From the NCBI GenBank assembly GCA_022578965.1, contig MU400508.1, positions 806,001 through 870,000 on the forward strand: a DNA stretch of 64,000 bases, in the 5' to 3' direction. The stretch comes from Xylaria sp. FL1777 (lineage: Eukaryota; Ascomycota; Sordariomycetes; Xylariales; Xylariaceae). Under the pieces are notes generated by a model. That model was given only the letters and a program-made list of their open reading frames with translations. It made no database searches and was not told the DNA's origin. Position 1 is the first letter of the stretch. Every line of letters starts with the position of its first letter. This document shows, piece by piece, positions 1 to 9,740 of this stretch. A program made the translations under genes and the position numbers.

Positions 1-1598
1 ATATCTTCACTGATACCAGAAGAAGAGCCCCTCGGCAGAATTACAGGGGGCGGTGGCGTTGATCTCGTTCCATTAATACTACCGGTTTCGGAAAACGTGT
101 CCCAAAAGTTTTTGCCTTTAGAATTCTTCATGGCCTGTTGTTTGAAACTGCTAGATAATGCGGAGTCTGACATTAGGTCATCATCGGGTATCTCATCGAA
201 GGGCTCTTGTGTAGTCCCAAACTTTGGTGATGATTGTGCTGTGGGTATGCTAGGTGTATCTATAGGGAGAGTTGGTGCCCCTGGAGGTATTCGAGGTTCA
301 AGATCCATATCGCTTTCTCGCACTTGACGAATCACCTCTGCTTCTCGACGAACCTCAGAATCGATAGGGGTGACTTCTTCTGCAAGGGCTGCGCGAATTC
401 GAGCAAAGCCTTTCGTTTTAGGCTGTCTGTGGATTAACATACTGCGATTTACATGAAGGAATAGGAACATGGAAGTTGGAATACATACCAAAAGATTGCC
501 TCTACGTGTAACGGCCCTCTTGACGACGCCTCTAACGCCATCTCTCCCGGGCGTTATAGGTGAGTGATCTCCAGTCTCTACGACCCTTTCTTCATTTTCA
601 CCCCCCGAAATATGCAACTGGTTAGCTGCCCAACTGATGCTCTCTCGTCGTGGATTGACCATAGGAATATCCCTCATTTCCTTCATCAAGTTATTACTAG
701 GAGGTGACCTAGACAGCGTTGCAGGCGATGCTGCGTTGAAACCTAGAGCCGTAAGACCTCGCGGCTTCTTTTTAGGTTGCTTCCGGGGTCGAATTCGAAA
801 ACTTGAAGGGGTGTTGATAGCGGGGAACCCACCGGGAAGCCAGGGAACGGGATGGATGCCCTGAGTCTGTGAGCCGCTCTTGGCAACCTGAGGTGTGGTG
901 AGAATAGCGTCCTCCATCTCATCGTCCATGCAGTCATCGTCTCCACTGCTCGAGGAAGAATCTGTCACTATGGGATTTGTGCTGCCTACAGAGCTAGAAA
1001 TGTGCATGCGTTCATGGTTACTCAACATAGAGCGCAGTGATGTGGATGCCTGTTCTGCCTCATATTCGCCATGACCTCGCCGAGGTATGTTCATCGCACG
1101 GCCCCCTATAGTTGGCGACGAATCTGGCGACGATTCGGCCAGCATAGAGTGATGCAGACTTGTAGCAGCACGGGAGAAGTCTAAGCCTCGCGACCGGCGT
1201 GGAAGGATATTGGTGGGCGAGGCGTATATTTGGGAATGATCGAGCTTTGGGGACAAAGGGGCCGGTTTCATGTAGGATGAATGGGCCGGCGAGCTGGCCT
1301 CTCGTTGTGGCATGTGAAGCGACAGGCCTTGCATGGGGAATTCGGGGCGCCGGGGAGTCACTGGAGCAACTGGACCCTCGTTGCTGTCCTTCCCCAATGC
1401 GCTGTCGTCCTTGGATGCCCGTCTCGAGGCCTCGATGATGAAAGGCGAGGGTGATAATTGAGACCCATCCCCATCAGATAGACTCCTAGTTCTCAAGAGA
1501 AACGGCGTGCCCTGGCCGGCCCCTCCATTCCCGCCTCTGAGATCCTCATCCATCACCGCGAATTCATTGTCGTCGGTAGTTGTTCTTGTTGCTGCCAT
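1..1598 (-). CDS. Conserved fungal protein of unknown function, N-terminal part (3' end outside window)
   Basis: I do not recognise a named family. Translation from the ATG at 1598 (MAATRTTTDDNEF) gives a long frame to 489. A 66-bp GT-AG intron (488-423) follows, and the frame then stays open to the window edge. The intron is supported because splicing restores the conserved-looking stretch RRGNLLPKTKGFARIRAALAEE exactly across the junction. The protein is rich in Ser, Pro and Asp, looks largely disordered, and has a basic patch (RPRKQPKKKPRG) before the conserved block, so a nuclear protein is plausible but only inferred. No membrane segment or catalytic motif is visible. An ORF at 1564-1809 in another frame covers the start; I treat it as 5' UTR. 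I am confident of the gene and ignorant of its function. Confidence 0.75.
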   Translation of the reverse strand, partial: MAATRTTTDDNEFAVMDEDLRGGNGGAGQGTPFLLRTRSLSDGDGSQLSPSPFIIEASRRASKDDSALGKDSNEGPVAPVTPRRPEFPMQGLSLHMPQREASSPAHSSYMKPAPLSPKLDHSQIYASPTNILPRRSRGLDFSRAATSLHHSMLAESSPDSSPTIGGRAMNIPRRGHGEYEAEQASTSLRSMLSNHERMHISSSVGSTNPIVTDSSSSSGDDDCMDDEMEDAILTTPQVAKSGSQTQGIHPVPWLPGGFPAINTPSSFRIRPRKQPKKKPRGLTALGFNAASPATLSRSPPSNNLMKEMRDIPMVNPRRESISWAANQLHISGGENEERVVETGDHSPITPGRDGVRGVVKRAVTRRGNLLVCIPTSMFLFLHVNRSMLIHRQPKTKGFARIRAALAEEVTPIDSEVRREAEVIRQVRESDMDLEPRIPPGAPTLPIDTPSIPTAQSSPKFGTTQEPFDEIPDDDLMSDSALSSSFKQQAMKNSKGKNFWDTFSETGSINGTRSTPPPPVILPRGSSSGISED

Positions 1599-2166
1599 TC
1601 AGTCGGACATATCCCTCCTCCTCCTGCTGCAATATGTTCCTGTCCGATGAACGCCGAATTGGAATTTCGAACCCGCCAGGGATAGGCCGGGGGTTCGTGT
1701 GGAAAAGGAGGTTGGTACCAGATGAATGGTTATGGTAGATCGATGCAGAAATAAGTTGGCTACGGCGCAGTTGTATGAGCTCCTCGAGAGCCCTCTTTTG
1801 CGGAATCATTCATTAACTCTAGACACAGATTGTTATACCTAAATGATATGCTTCGATTGCGATTGGATCTCGACGAGCTGCCGCAGGTACAAGCAGTAGA
1901 TACGGTAGGGTGGATGGGAACGAGACGGGAGACATGGAGGCATGTATTGGAACTTGTGACGTCGCCGCACGCGTTGAAAGCGCGCGGTTCGAACAATGCA
2001 GGTATGGGAATGGCTGTAGGGACCTCTGCACTAGATACATAGGTCCCCATCATTGCCGCTGTCACCACATTTAAGACCAATTAGCGCTACCTTAGTCTGC
2101 CTACCCCTTGCCTATGTACCCCTACGTCCCCTATGTACTTACTTACATAAGAGAAAAAGCAATACA
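1599..2166. other. Intergenic, upstream of the minus-strand gene
   Basis: Probable promoter and 5' UTR of the gene starting at 1598. Several short overlapping ORFs of up to 106 codons exist on the minus strand, but none has a convincing start, domain or composition. The right end holds the TA dinucleotide flanking the transposon-like element. Confidence 0.4.
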
Positions 2167-2168
2167 TA

Positions 2169-2216
2169 CACTAGCGAGAGGGGGGAGGGGTATAGGAGAC
2201 GATCACGGTGATGATC
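2169..2216 (+). repeat. Left terminal inverted repeat
   Basis: Pairs with 3366-3414. The match is near-perfect outside the purine run, which differs in length and composition between the two ends. Confidence 0.75.
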
Positions 2217-2404
2217 ACCAAGTTAGTGACTGTCATATATTTTTAAAAACTTTTTTTTTTCTTAAGATGGTCACAGTAATAATCTTATATAGGAAACTGT
2301 CTTTTGTTTTAAAATAATATTTAGTTAAACATAATTTTAAGAACTGGAGACGATCTTGGCTATTCGAGACGGTCACAGGAATTTCAAGACTATTTCTGGC
2401 CGGC

Positions 2405-2458
2405 CATACAGCCCATACAGCCCATACAGCCAGTACAGCCAGTATGGCCCATACAATA
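2405..2458 (+). repeat. 9-bp tandem repeat (CATACAGCC)n
   Basis: Six consecutive 9-bp units. The first three are identical CATACAGCC, followed by variants AGTACAGCC, AGTATGGCC and CATACAATA. It sits inside the TIR element, left of its GC-rich core. Confidence 0.8.
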
Positions 2459-2522
2459 CAGCCCATACAATAGCCTTAAATACAGCTAATATAGCCATAC
2501 ATTATATAAACCTAGCCATACA

Positions 2523-2891
2523 GACCTAGCCGTATGCCGACCGAGTCTCGCGACAGACCCTTCGTGCCTCGCCATCCTACGGGATATACATCCACAACAA
2601 TTTTCCCTCCTCAACCCCACCCCCCAACCCACCATAATCGAATGGGATTTGGCGGAGGAAGCAACCCCAGACCACGCGAGATACGCCTGTATGGGAGACC
2701 CCGACCATATACTCAAACCTCGAGAATGGAGGGTTCTCACAGGGTGTAAGCTTGTCGACACCCTCCGCCACATCCATCGCCGCATGTTGCTAGAGGATAC
2801 CCATTTGAACACGGCTATCTATGTCTTGCTTCATCCGTGGATCGCCGAACGTACCCGGGTCTACGATACAGACCTAGCCATACAGACCTAG
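2523..2891 (+). other. Open frame in the core of the TIR element, possible captured gene fragment
   Basis: One plus-strand frame stays open for about 120 codons in a GC-rich island bounded on both sides by ACAGACCTAGC-type repeats. The residues look protein-like, for example PTIIEWDLAEEATPDHARY, followed by a stretch containing REWRVLTGCKLVDTL and HPWIAERTRVYDTDL. There is no good ATG at its beginning and I recognise no domain; a faint resemblance to the start of Ulp1-type peptidase domains is speculative. It could be a captured host exon, a relic of the element's own protein, or a chance ORF; a minus-strand ORF (2486-2812) overlaps it. Confidence 0.3.
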
Positions 2892-3365
2892 CCATAGCCG
2901 TACCTACAGACCTAGCGGTACAGACCCCCCCTTCCACTTACAACCACTTGCAACTGCCCTTTTTTCTACACAAACAGAGGCTATATAATATTCTTTAATA
3001 GCTCTTTCCTTTCACGCGTAATTAGACCCGTAGTATAATCGTAATAGTCCGTAACTATAAACTGTAAACCTGTAGTTCGAACCTAGCAGCCGTACTTAAG
3101 TACCTAACCGTTTACTGTAACCGCGTAGCTATACACTGTGACCTGGTAATAGTAAACTGTAACCGTAACAAAAAAAAACTACCTAGATAAATAAATATTT
3201 CTTTTGCAATATGTACTATAATCTAAAGACCATTTTGAAATCTGGAGACCGTCTTGTAGGTCCTAAAATCATGTTAGCGGTCCATAACTACCTTGGTACA
3301 GTAACTATATTACCACTAAGACGTTCAAGAGAATATCATACAGCCGAAATCATTTTTAAAGTCCG

Positions 3366-3414
3366 TGACTATCACCGTGATCGTCTCCTATACCCCCCCC
3401 CCCTCGCGCTAGTG
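3366..3414 (-). repeat. Right terminal inverted repeat
   Basis: Inverted counterpart of 2169-2216. It contains the C-run (about 3393-3403) matching the G-run on the left, then CGCTAGTG and the flanking TA. Confidence 0.75.
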
Positions 3415-3416
3415 TA

Positions 3417-4102
3417 CCTACTGCGTATAGGCACCTTACTAGTTACCAGTCCGGGAAACTGCAGCTTCCCGAGCGTCCAGTCCGCTCTACTTTTTCCGTT
3501 TATACAAGGGCGTTAATATATTAGCCTATACCTAAATAGGTACCTATAAGTAGCGGTTAATAGCTGTGTATATGTAATACTGCGTATGCGTACAACAGAA
3601 CACTCTCATTATGCTCTAGGGCGAGTGTATTCGCTTTGTTCTACCGACTACAACAACCCATACCAATGAGCTGTCAGCTGAGGCGGTCACTATTTTTGAC
3701 CAAGATGCCCGAGTTAGTAGTTGTTGGACTGTGTCTCAAGAAACGAAGAACAGTCGGGTAATATTATTTCATCAGAATCAATGCGATAGACTGAGAGAGT
3801 TGCGTAGGTAGTAGAAGCGTGGTGAGATGCATCGTTTGGTGCAGCACTGAATATTGGCCGATCTCTTAGGCTGGATGATGGGGTATAGGGTAGCCCTAAT
3901 AGACGCTTCATCTCGGGCTACGCATGATATTTCTGACTCTCAGATCTATGCCATAATATAGGGATACTTCACAGTTAAAAAGTTATAATGCCATCAAGTT
4001 TCAGTCATATTTCGACCAAGTTGATAAACACTTTATTAGGTTATAAAGTATGGGTTCCAAAATATGGCTCTTCGGTAGGCGTCTTCTCGTCTAGATTTGT
4101 CC
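3417..4102. other. Intergenic, no gene seen
   Basis: Lies between the TIR element and the 3' end of the OB-fold gene. One minus-strand ORF of 65 codons (3714-3911) has no recognisable feature and is not annotated. Confidence 0.5.
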
Positions 4103-5191
4103 TCATTGGGTATCCTCTGGAGGCATATCCCACCTCCTGATTAGTTTTCCGTTACGGCTTCTCTTACCCAGGTATGTGCCTCCATCTCCAACGAAGTGGA
4201 GAAGCCATTCCCAAACCTTTCTGGTCTTCACGAGCTGAGGATGAGCCCTCCTGGTCGAAGAGACATCTCTCATGCTGTACATGCCTGCAGAATCGTCCTT
4301 ATCTATCCGTCTTCGGTGGAGCAGGTCGATTTTTGTATGACCTTTTCTCAGGCTGTGTCCGTGGACTTTCTTCATGAACACGCTTAAGGCTACGTTTCGT
4401 ATAAGAACGATGTCTTGTCGTCTTAGACTGCGTACTAATGTATTGGTCTCGCTTGGTTCAGATGACATCCAGAATGTCACACTAAAACCGGACCTCGTTT
4501 CGTCCGCAACTAGCAGTTCGACCAGCGATTTTGGTGCACCCCAGCGTGTTCTCACTGTACGCGGTTCTGCTATTGATATAATGCCGACAATGAGATTCAC
4601 CGTCATAGTCTGGGGTGATATTGAAAGTAAATATTTGGCGTCTGGTAAATCTTCTAAATCACTAAGATGAGTAACTACACCCTCTCGGAAGCTACGAAGT
4701 TCAGTGGTGGTATCGTCCACCTGCGTGGATCTCTCTTCGCTGAGATCTGTAATGTCGAAAGACGATTCTTCTGTAGCAAAACTCGTAGAGGGAAGCTGTG
4801 ACGAAGGGATATCTCCATGGATAGCCATGGAGTGGTCATAAAACTGGTTAATAATCTGTTGATCCAGTGCATCTTCTGGTAAATCCGATGTGGTATCGAA
4901 TGACCTTGATAGTGTAGTGAAGAACCCCGGGCTCCCATGATAATCACGGGCCAATGCATGAGTTTGAGAGAAGCCAGTCGGCAACCGCTCTCGATGCAGG
5001 GGCATTGATCGCCATACGGGTACATCAGGCGTGGAGAGAAAACTTGTCTCCCTCACACATGATTCTGAAGATGATTCGACTTGAGCAAAGCTTGCAATTG
5101 AATCTAGAAAGTGATTTAACAAGTTGGACTCGGTCCAATCGAGAGTATGCACTTCCGGCGCGCCAGCAAAAATCATAACTTTTCTCGGCAT
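4103..5191 (-). CDS. OB-fold protein, predicted nucleic-acid binding
   Basis: Single-exon ORF of 362 codons from the ATG at 5191. The N-terminus MPRKVMIFAGAPE is compact. The middle (about residues 45-190) is Ser/Thr/Asp/Glu-rich and probably disordered. The C-terminal half, from about residue 197, has the alternating strands of an OB fold: VNLIVGIISIAEPRTVRTR, then a loop and VELLVADETRSGFSVTFW, then IVLIRNVALSVF, and ends in a basic tail. OB folds of this style occur in RPA, telomere-end and shieldin-2-type proteins. I infer a single-stranded DNA or RNA binding role, probably nuclear, but cannot name an orthologue. It is divergently placed from NDC80 with about 660 bp between starts. The gene is sure; the function is moderately sure. 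Confidence 0.7.
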   Translation of the reverse strand: MPRKVMIFAGAPEVHTLDWTESNLLNHFLDSIASFAQVESSSESCVRETSFLSTPDVPVWRSMPLHRERLPTGFSQTHALARDYHGSPGFFTTLSRSFDTTSDLPEDALDQQIINQFYDHSMAIHGDIPSSQLPSTSFATEESSFDITDLSEERSTQVDDTTTELRSFREGVVTHLSDLEDLPDAKYLLSISPQTMTVNLIVGIISIAEPRTVRTRWGAPKSLVELLVADETRSGFSVTFWMSSEPSETNTLVRSLRRQDIVLIRNVALSVFMKKVHGHSLRKGHTKIDLLHRRRIDKDDSAGMYSMRDVSSTRRAHPQLVKTRKVWEWLLHFVGDGGTYLGKRSRNGKLIRRWDMPPEDTQ

Positions 5192-5850
5192 CGTGACTTG
5201 TATACTTCGAACAGGGTGAACATAGTGTCATGAAAAGGTGCGAGAAATCTGTACGTATAAAAAAGAAAACTAATATATGTATGTTGGAAACTGCTCGCAG
5301 TGAGCATCAGCGTAGTGTGAAGGTAGGTACGTTAAGTAAGTAGGCAGCTTCCAATGCAGCATCAAGGTCTGACTTGGTGTTGCCAGGGCACCTATGATAG
5401 TGGTACTTACCTGTTGGCAGGTTGTACTACCATACTTAAGTACCTTGGGACCCCTGGTAAGAGCCCCGCACCGCACTACAGTACCTATCTTACCTAAATC
5501 GAGTTTGTTGATTGTTTACAATTCAGTGCCACCCAACCCTTGTCGCAAACCGCCTGTAAGATAACTTTTTGTCACGGCCAAACATCATTCATAGGACACA
5601 GAACTGCTGTAACTACACCATCCTAAATATTTGCCGTCACCATTATGTCCCAGGAAACCGGACTCTGGAGTGTCCGTCGACCACGAGAGGTACGAATCCA
5701 TACATTCTATGATCCCCATGCGCTGCTGGTCCAATAGGCGGGCCGCTTTCTCGTCGCATTGAATCCACCCACTTACTGACTTCGTCGCGATACACACAGA
5801 CTCTAGGCGGCATCAACCTCAACACCTCCCTTCCACAACCCTCGTCCGCC
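5192..5850. promoter_or_regulatory. Divergent intergenic region between the OB-fold gene and NDC80
   Basis: Presumed bidirectional promoter. It is dense in TAGGTA/TACCTA-type words (near 5318, 5400, 5440-5450 and 5483-5497) that recur in other intergenic regions of this window. No clear MCB motif was found. Confidence 0.45.
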
Positions 5851-8121
5851 ATGAAGCGCACCAGTTCGACGAGCGGTAGCGGCGCCTTGGCGTACAACGG
5901 CGGCCATGCACGGTCGATGTCGGGATCTAGGCACTCCCTGGCCCTCGCCCGTCCGAGCCAGCCCATCTTCAAGCGCTCGTCTTCAGGCACCAACCTCGCC
6001 GACACGGGCTACTCTTCCGTCAAGCGCGCTTCCTTCCAGAACAACCCCGCCTCCGCCCTGAAGTCGTACCAGCCGAGCAGCCTGCCTTCGCGACACTCGG
6101 AAAGCGAGCGCAGGAGCAGCGTGTATCGCGCGCGATCGTCTACCAACGGCCCTGCGAGTCACCAGAGCTTCTTCCAGCAGGCGCCTCAGGCCGCCGGAGT
6201 TCCAAAGGACCCGAGACCTCTCAGGGACCGATCGTTCCAGACGCGAATCGGCCAAGAATTGCTAGAGTACCTGTCGCAGAATAACTTTGAGATGGATATG
6301 AAACACACGCTTTCGCATAATATCATTAAATCCCCAACCCAGAAAGACTTTAATTACATGTTTCAATGGCTGTACCATCGCATCGATCCGAGTTATCGCT
6401 TCCTGAAAAATATCGACCAAGAGGTACCTCCAATCCTGAAACAATTGCGCTATCCGTACGAGAAGAGCTTCACCAAGTCCCACATTGCCGCGGTTGGTGG
6501 CCAGAACTGGAGCACCTTCTTAGGTCTGCTTCATTGGATGATGCAGTTGGCGCAGATGCTCGATGGGTATGCGTCGCACCGTTACGACGATGCTTGCATA
6601 GAAAGCGGAATCGATGTTACCGGTGACCATATCATTTTCGATTTTCTGGGCACGGCCTACCGAGACTGGCTGGCTATGGACGAGGATGCTGCAGATGAAG
6701 ATGCCGAGAGGGTACTAAAACCACATATAGATGCTATGGCCGAAGCATTTGAACGATCGAGGTCAAAATATCTATCCGAACTCGAAATGCTTGAAGCAGA
6801 GAATGCTCGCTTATTAAGAGAAATTGAAGATCTCGAAAAGTCAACGCCGGATCCGAGGGTTTTAGATGACCACTATAAAATTATGGAGGAAGATAAAGCC
6901 AAATTCGAGGAGTACAATTCGTTAGCTCAGTCAAGGTCTGATAAATACGAGGGCCGCATACAGGTTCTCCAAGAAGAGTTAGATAAGCTGCTGGTAGAGT
7001 TAAAAGAAGCAGATGATGAACGCCGTGCATTACAGAAAGCAGTAGACGACCAAGGGATTGGCATGCAGGATATCGACCGCATGACCTCGGAACGTGAGAG
7101 ACTGCAAAAAGGAATCGAAGCGGCAACACAAAGACTCGACGAAGGCAAGAAACGAGTAGCGGAAAAGGAATTGGAGGCGAGCCACAAGCTCGATGAGCTT
7201 GAGAGGCTCGTAGACAAGTACAATACCCTCGCTTATCAGATCGGCCTTATTCCAGCATCGGCTGCGAATGCTAAGGGACATGACTATGAACTTGCAGTAA
7301 CCGTGAATGAATCCGATTTCACGGGATCTATCGTTAAGGGATCTTATTCTAATGGGACGGGCACCGAACGGTTATTGGCGGACCCGGTAACTGGTTATCA
7401 ACCTGCCCATATTCTCAACCTGGACTTGCGCGGACAAGTTAAGAGCAGTTTCTTAGCGCTACGAAGGGAGATCTCGGAGAGGAGAACTGAGGCTATGGAT
7501 GTGATGATGAAGGATCACGAGCTTCTTGACGGTATTAAGGAAGCGATTGAGGACAAGCGCAATGAAGTAGAGGCCCTAGAGCACAGGGTTCGAGCTGCCG
7601 AGGAGGAGTACGAGAAGACAAAGGAGGTATGTGATTACCCAGAAGAAAGAGCAGAAACCCCCCCCCTCCCCAAAAAAAAGAAAGAAAGAAAGAAGTACAC
7701 GACAATATCTGATAGCTAACTATACTTCGTAACAGGTGACAACGACACAGAAGCTCGCATCCGACGCACAGATCGAAAAAATGGAGAAGGAACTTGCCAA
7801 GATGCGAGCTCAGCTTACAGAATCCGTACAGCTGTTGGAACAAAGAGAGATGAATACAAATATCGAGTAAGTCTAGTCGATAACTTTGCTGCATCGCCAT
7901 ATTGACTGGTTTATCCTAGGTATGAGCAATTGACCCTCCGAGCAAATGCGCTGCGGGAAGAGTTGCATACAGAGATCGAGAGGATGCTCAACGACGTAAT
8001 CAAGTTCAAAGTCCATATACAGAAAAACCTCGAGGATTATGAGGAGTTCGCAAGGGACGAGCTCGAAAAGGAACTCGGCGGTGGAGAAATGAGACATGAT
8101 ACACCTGAGGATGAGCTGTGA
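5851..8121 (+). CDS. NDC80: Kinetochore protein NDC80 (HEC1)
   Basis: Subunit of the four-protein Ndc80 complex that links the outer kinetochore to spindle microtubules. Exons 5851-7626, 7736-7866 and 7920-8121 give 702 residues. Introns of 109 and 53 bp have GTATGT and GTAAGT donors and CAG and TAG acceptors, and keep frame. A basic, Ser-rich N-terminal tail (about residues 1-115) is the part that in the family contacts microtubules and is an Aurora B target. The calponin-homology domain follows (about 117-235), from [20 protein letters not shown] through [20 protein letters not shown] to [15 protein letters not shown]. Long coiled coils (about 300-480 and 530-680) follow, with a break near 490-530 that fits the family's loop region. 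Length is normal. Confidence 0.95.
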
Positions 8122-8580
8122 GAAAGCGTTTGTTGTTTGGGTTTCGCTATGGTTACGAGGAGTTCTCTATTGGGTTGTGATGCATTGATGACTCTGAAAT
8201 GATAAAGGAAACCTCGGCGGATAGCTGTTTTGATCCTCGCTTAAGAATATAATTAAAGATGGCTTTTTTATCGTGATAAATACCTACTTTCCATGTACCT
8301 ATACATGCTGATGTAGCATGTTATAAACCTACACACATACTAAGTATCTAACTTACGTCAGCCTCTCCGATACAGCAGTACAACTTGAGCTACCCCACCT
8401 AATACACCCAAATGCTCAGAGCTGTAAACAATGTGATGGAATGTCTCCCATTGTCATCACTTTCCCTACGTGTGTAGTCTCATCTATCCCATTACCTAAT
8501 AGACAAACACATGAACGTTCTCTCAAACCACCTACCTCCATCGATACCTACATAACCGACAAGATCGCCAACAATACCAA
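8122..8580. promoter_or_regulatory. Intergenic between NDC80 and VPS25
   Basis: NDC80 3' UTR followed by the presumed VPS25 promoter. It contains TACCTA words (8281-8300) but no recognised gene. Confidence 0.4.
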
Positions 8581-9506
8581 ATGGCGACACCAGCGCCCTC
8601 CTTCACAACAACGTCGTCGTCATCACTAGGCGCAGTCGGCCAACTCACACCCACCACCACCACCGCCACCACCACCGGCACCATCTCCACCAGCAGCATC
8701 TCCGGCGGCATCCCACCACCACCACCCTCCTCCCTCTCCTCGCCATCCCAAACAGGCTTCCAGTTCCCGCGCGAATACCACTTCCCGCCCTTCTTCACGC
8801 GCCAGCCGAACCTCAGCACGCGCCACAGCCAGCAGTCGAAGTGGGCCTCGCTGGTCCTGGCGTACTGCGCGCACCACCGGCTCTACAAGCTGGGGCTGAC
8901 GGCGGAGCTGTTCCACAACCGCCGCATCGACCGGCGGCTGGGGCTCGCCGACGCGCGCGAGGTGCTCGAGTTCATGCGGCGGGACGGCAGGGCCGAGTTC
9001 ATCAACCCCAACCACAACAACAACAACAATAACAGTGGAGGTGGAGGTGGAGGTGGTGGTGGTGACGATGAGGGAGGAGGAGGAGGAGGAGGAGGAGATG
9101 TGGCGTGGATTTACTGGCGGACGCCGGAGGAATGGGCTGCGCTCGTCGAGGCCTGGGTCGACGATACTGCGCAGAAGGGCACCGTGCTGACGCTTTATGA
9201 GCTGAGTCAGGGCGAGGATACGATTGGTACCGGTGAGTCAAGTCCACCCCGCGGCTTCATTCGTGATCTCCCCCCCTATTTTTTCTATTTTTTCCTTCTC
9301 ACGGGAAGGAAACGGAAGGGAGTCTGTAGAACAAATATGAGAGTAGGAAAGAGAAGGAGTATGCGCTGATGAGGAATACTGCTCGTGACGTAGAGTTCCA
9401 CGGTCTCGATCTCGAATTACTCCAGAAGGCGCTTCAGGTGCTCGTCAAACGCAACAAGGCGCAGATCTTCGGGCAGGAAGATCAGCTGGGCATCAAGTTC
9501 TTCTGA
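8581..9506 (+). CDS. VPS25: ESCRT-II complex subunit VPS25
   Basis: ESCRT-II sorts ubiquitinated membrane proteins into multivesicular bodies; Vps25 recruits Vps20. Exons 8581-9232 and 9394-9506 give 254 residues. The 161-bp intron (GTGAGT...GTAG) is supported because splicing joins EDTIGT to EFHGLDLELLQKAL. Residues about 60-140 form the first winged helix, starting with the family's PREYHFPPFFTRQPN, where the PPF motif contacts Vps22/Vps36. The second winged helix starts at VAWIYWRTPEEWAALV and ends LGIKFF. Two features are odd: a Thr/Ser/Pro-rich N-terminal extension of about 60 residues, and an Asn-then-Gly homopolymer insert (about residues 143-173, DNA 9007-9099) exactly between the two winged helices. 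Confidence 0.93.
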
Positions 9507-9740
9507 GTAGAGGATAACATTATCATTGAGTATTAGGACAATAAGGCGTACATAGGCAACTGCACGGTTGCCGTTATGTACAAGTACGAGAGAACGCTAT
9601 CCGCGCGGCCATGACGTCGTTCCCACCAGTTAGCCCAGTATCGCAGCAACAAAGGCGCATATGCATATTCCTCGTAACAATCAAACGCCGGACCACCTCG
9701 AAAGACAACATGCTGAAACATACATCTGAGTGGGATGACG

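Larger units (their letters stand above)
2169..3414. mobile_element. Non-autonomous TIR DNA transposon, TA target site
   Basis: The outer ends are inverted copies of each other: CACTAGCG at 2169-2176 matches CGCTAGTG at 3407-3414. Inside these lies a G-run (C-run on the right), and then a perfect inverted match of TATAGGAGACGATCACGGTG at 2191-2210 against 3372-3391. Both ends are flanked by TA (2167-2168 and 3415-3416), the target duplication used by Tc1/mariner/pogo-type elements. The interior holds subterminal GGAGAC-type repeats (near 2345 and 3243), a 9-bp minisatellite and repeated ACAGACCTAGC words on both sides of a GC-rich core. No transposase with a DDE triad is visible, so the element is probably non-autonomous. 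Superfamily assignment rests only on ends and TA. Confidence 0.75.
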
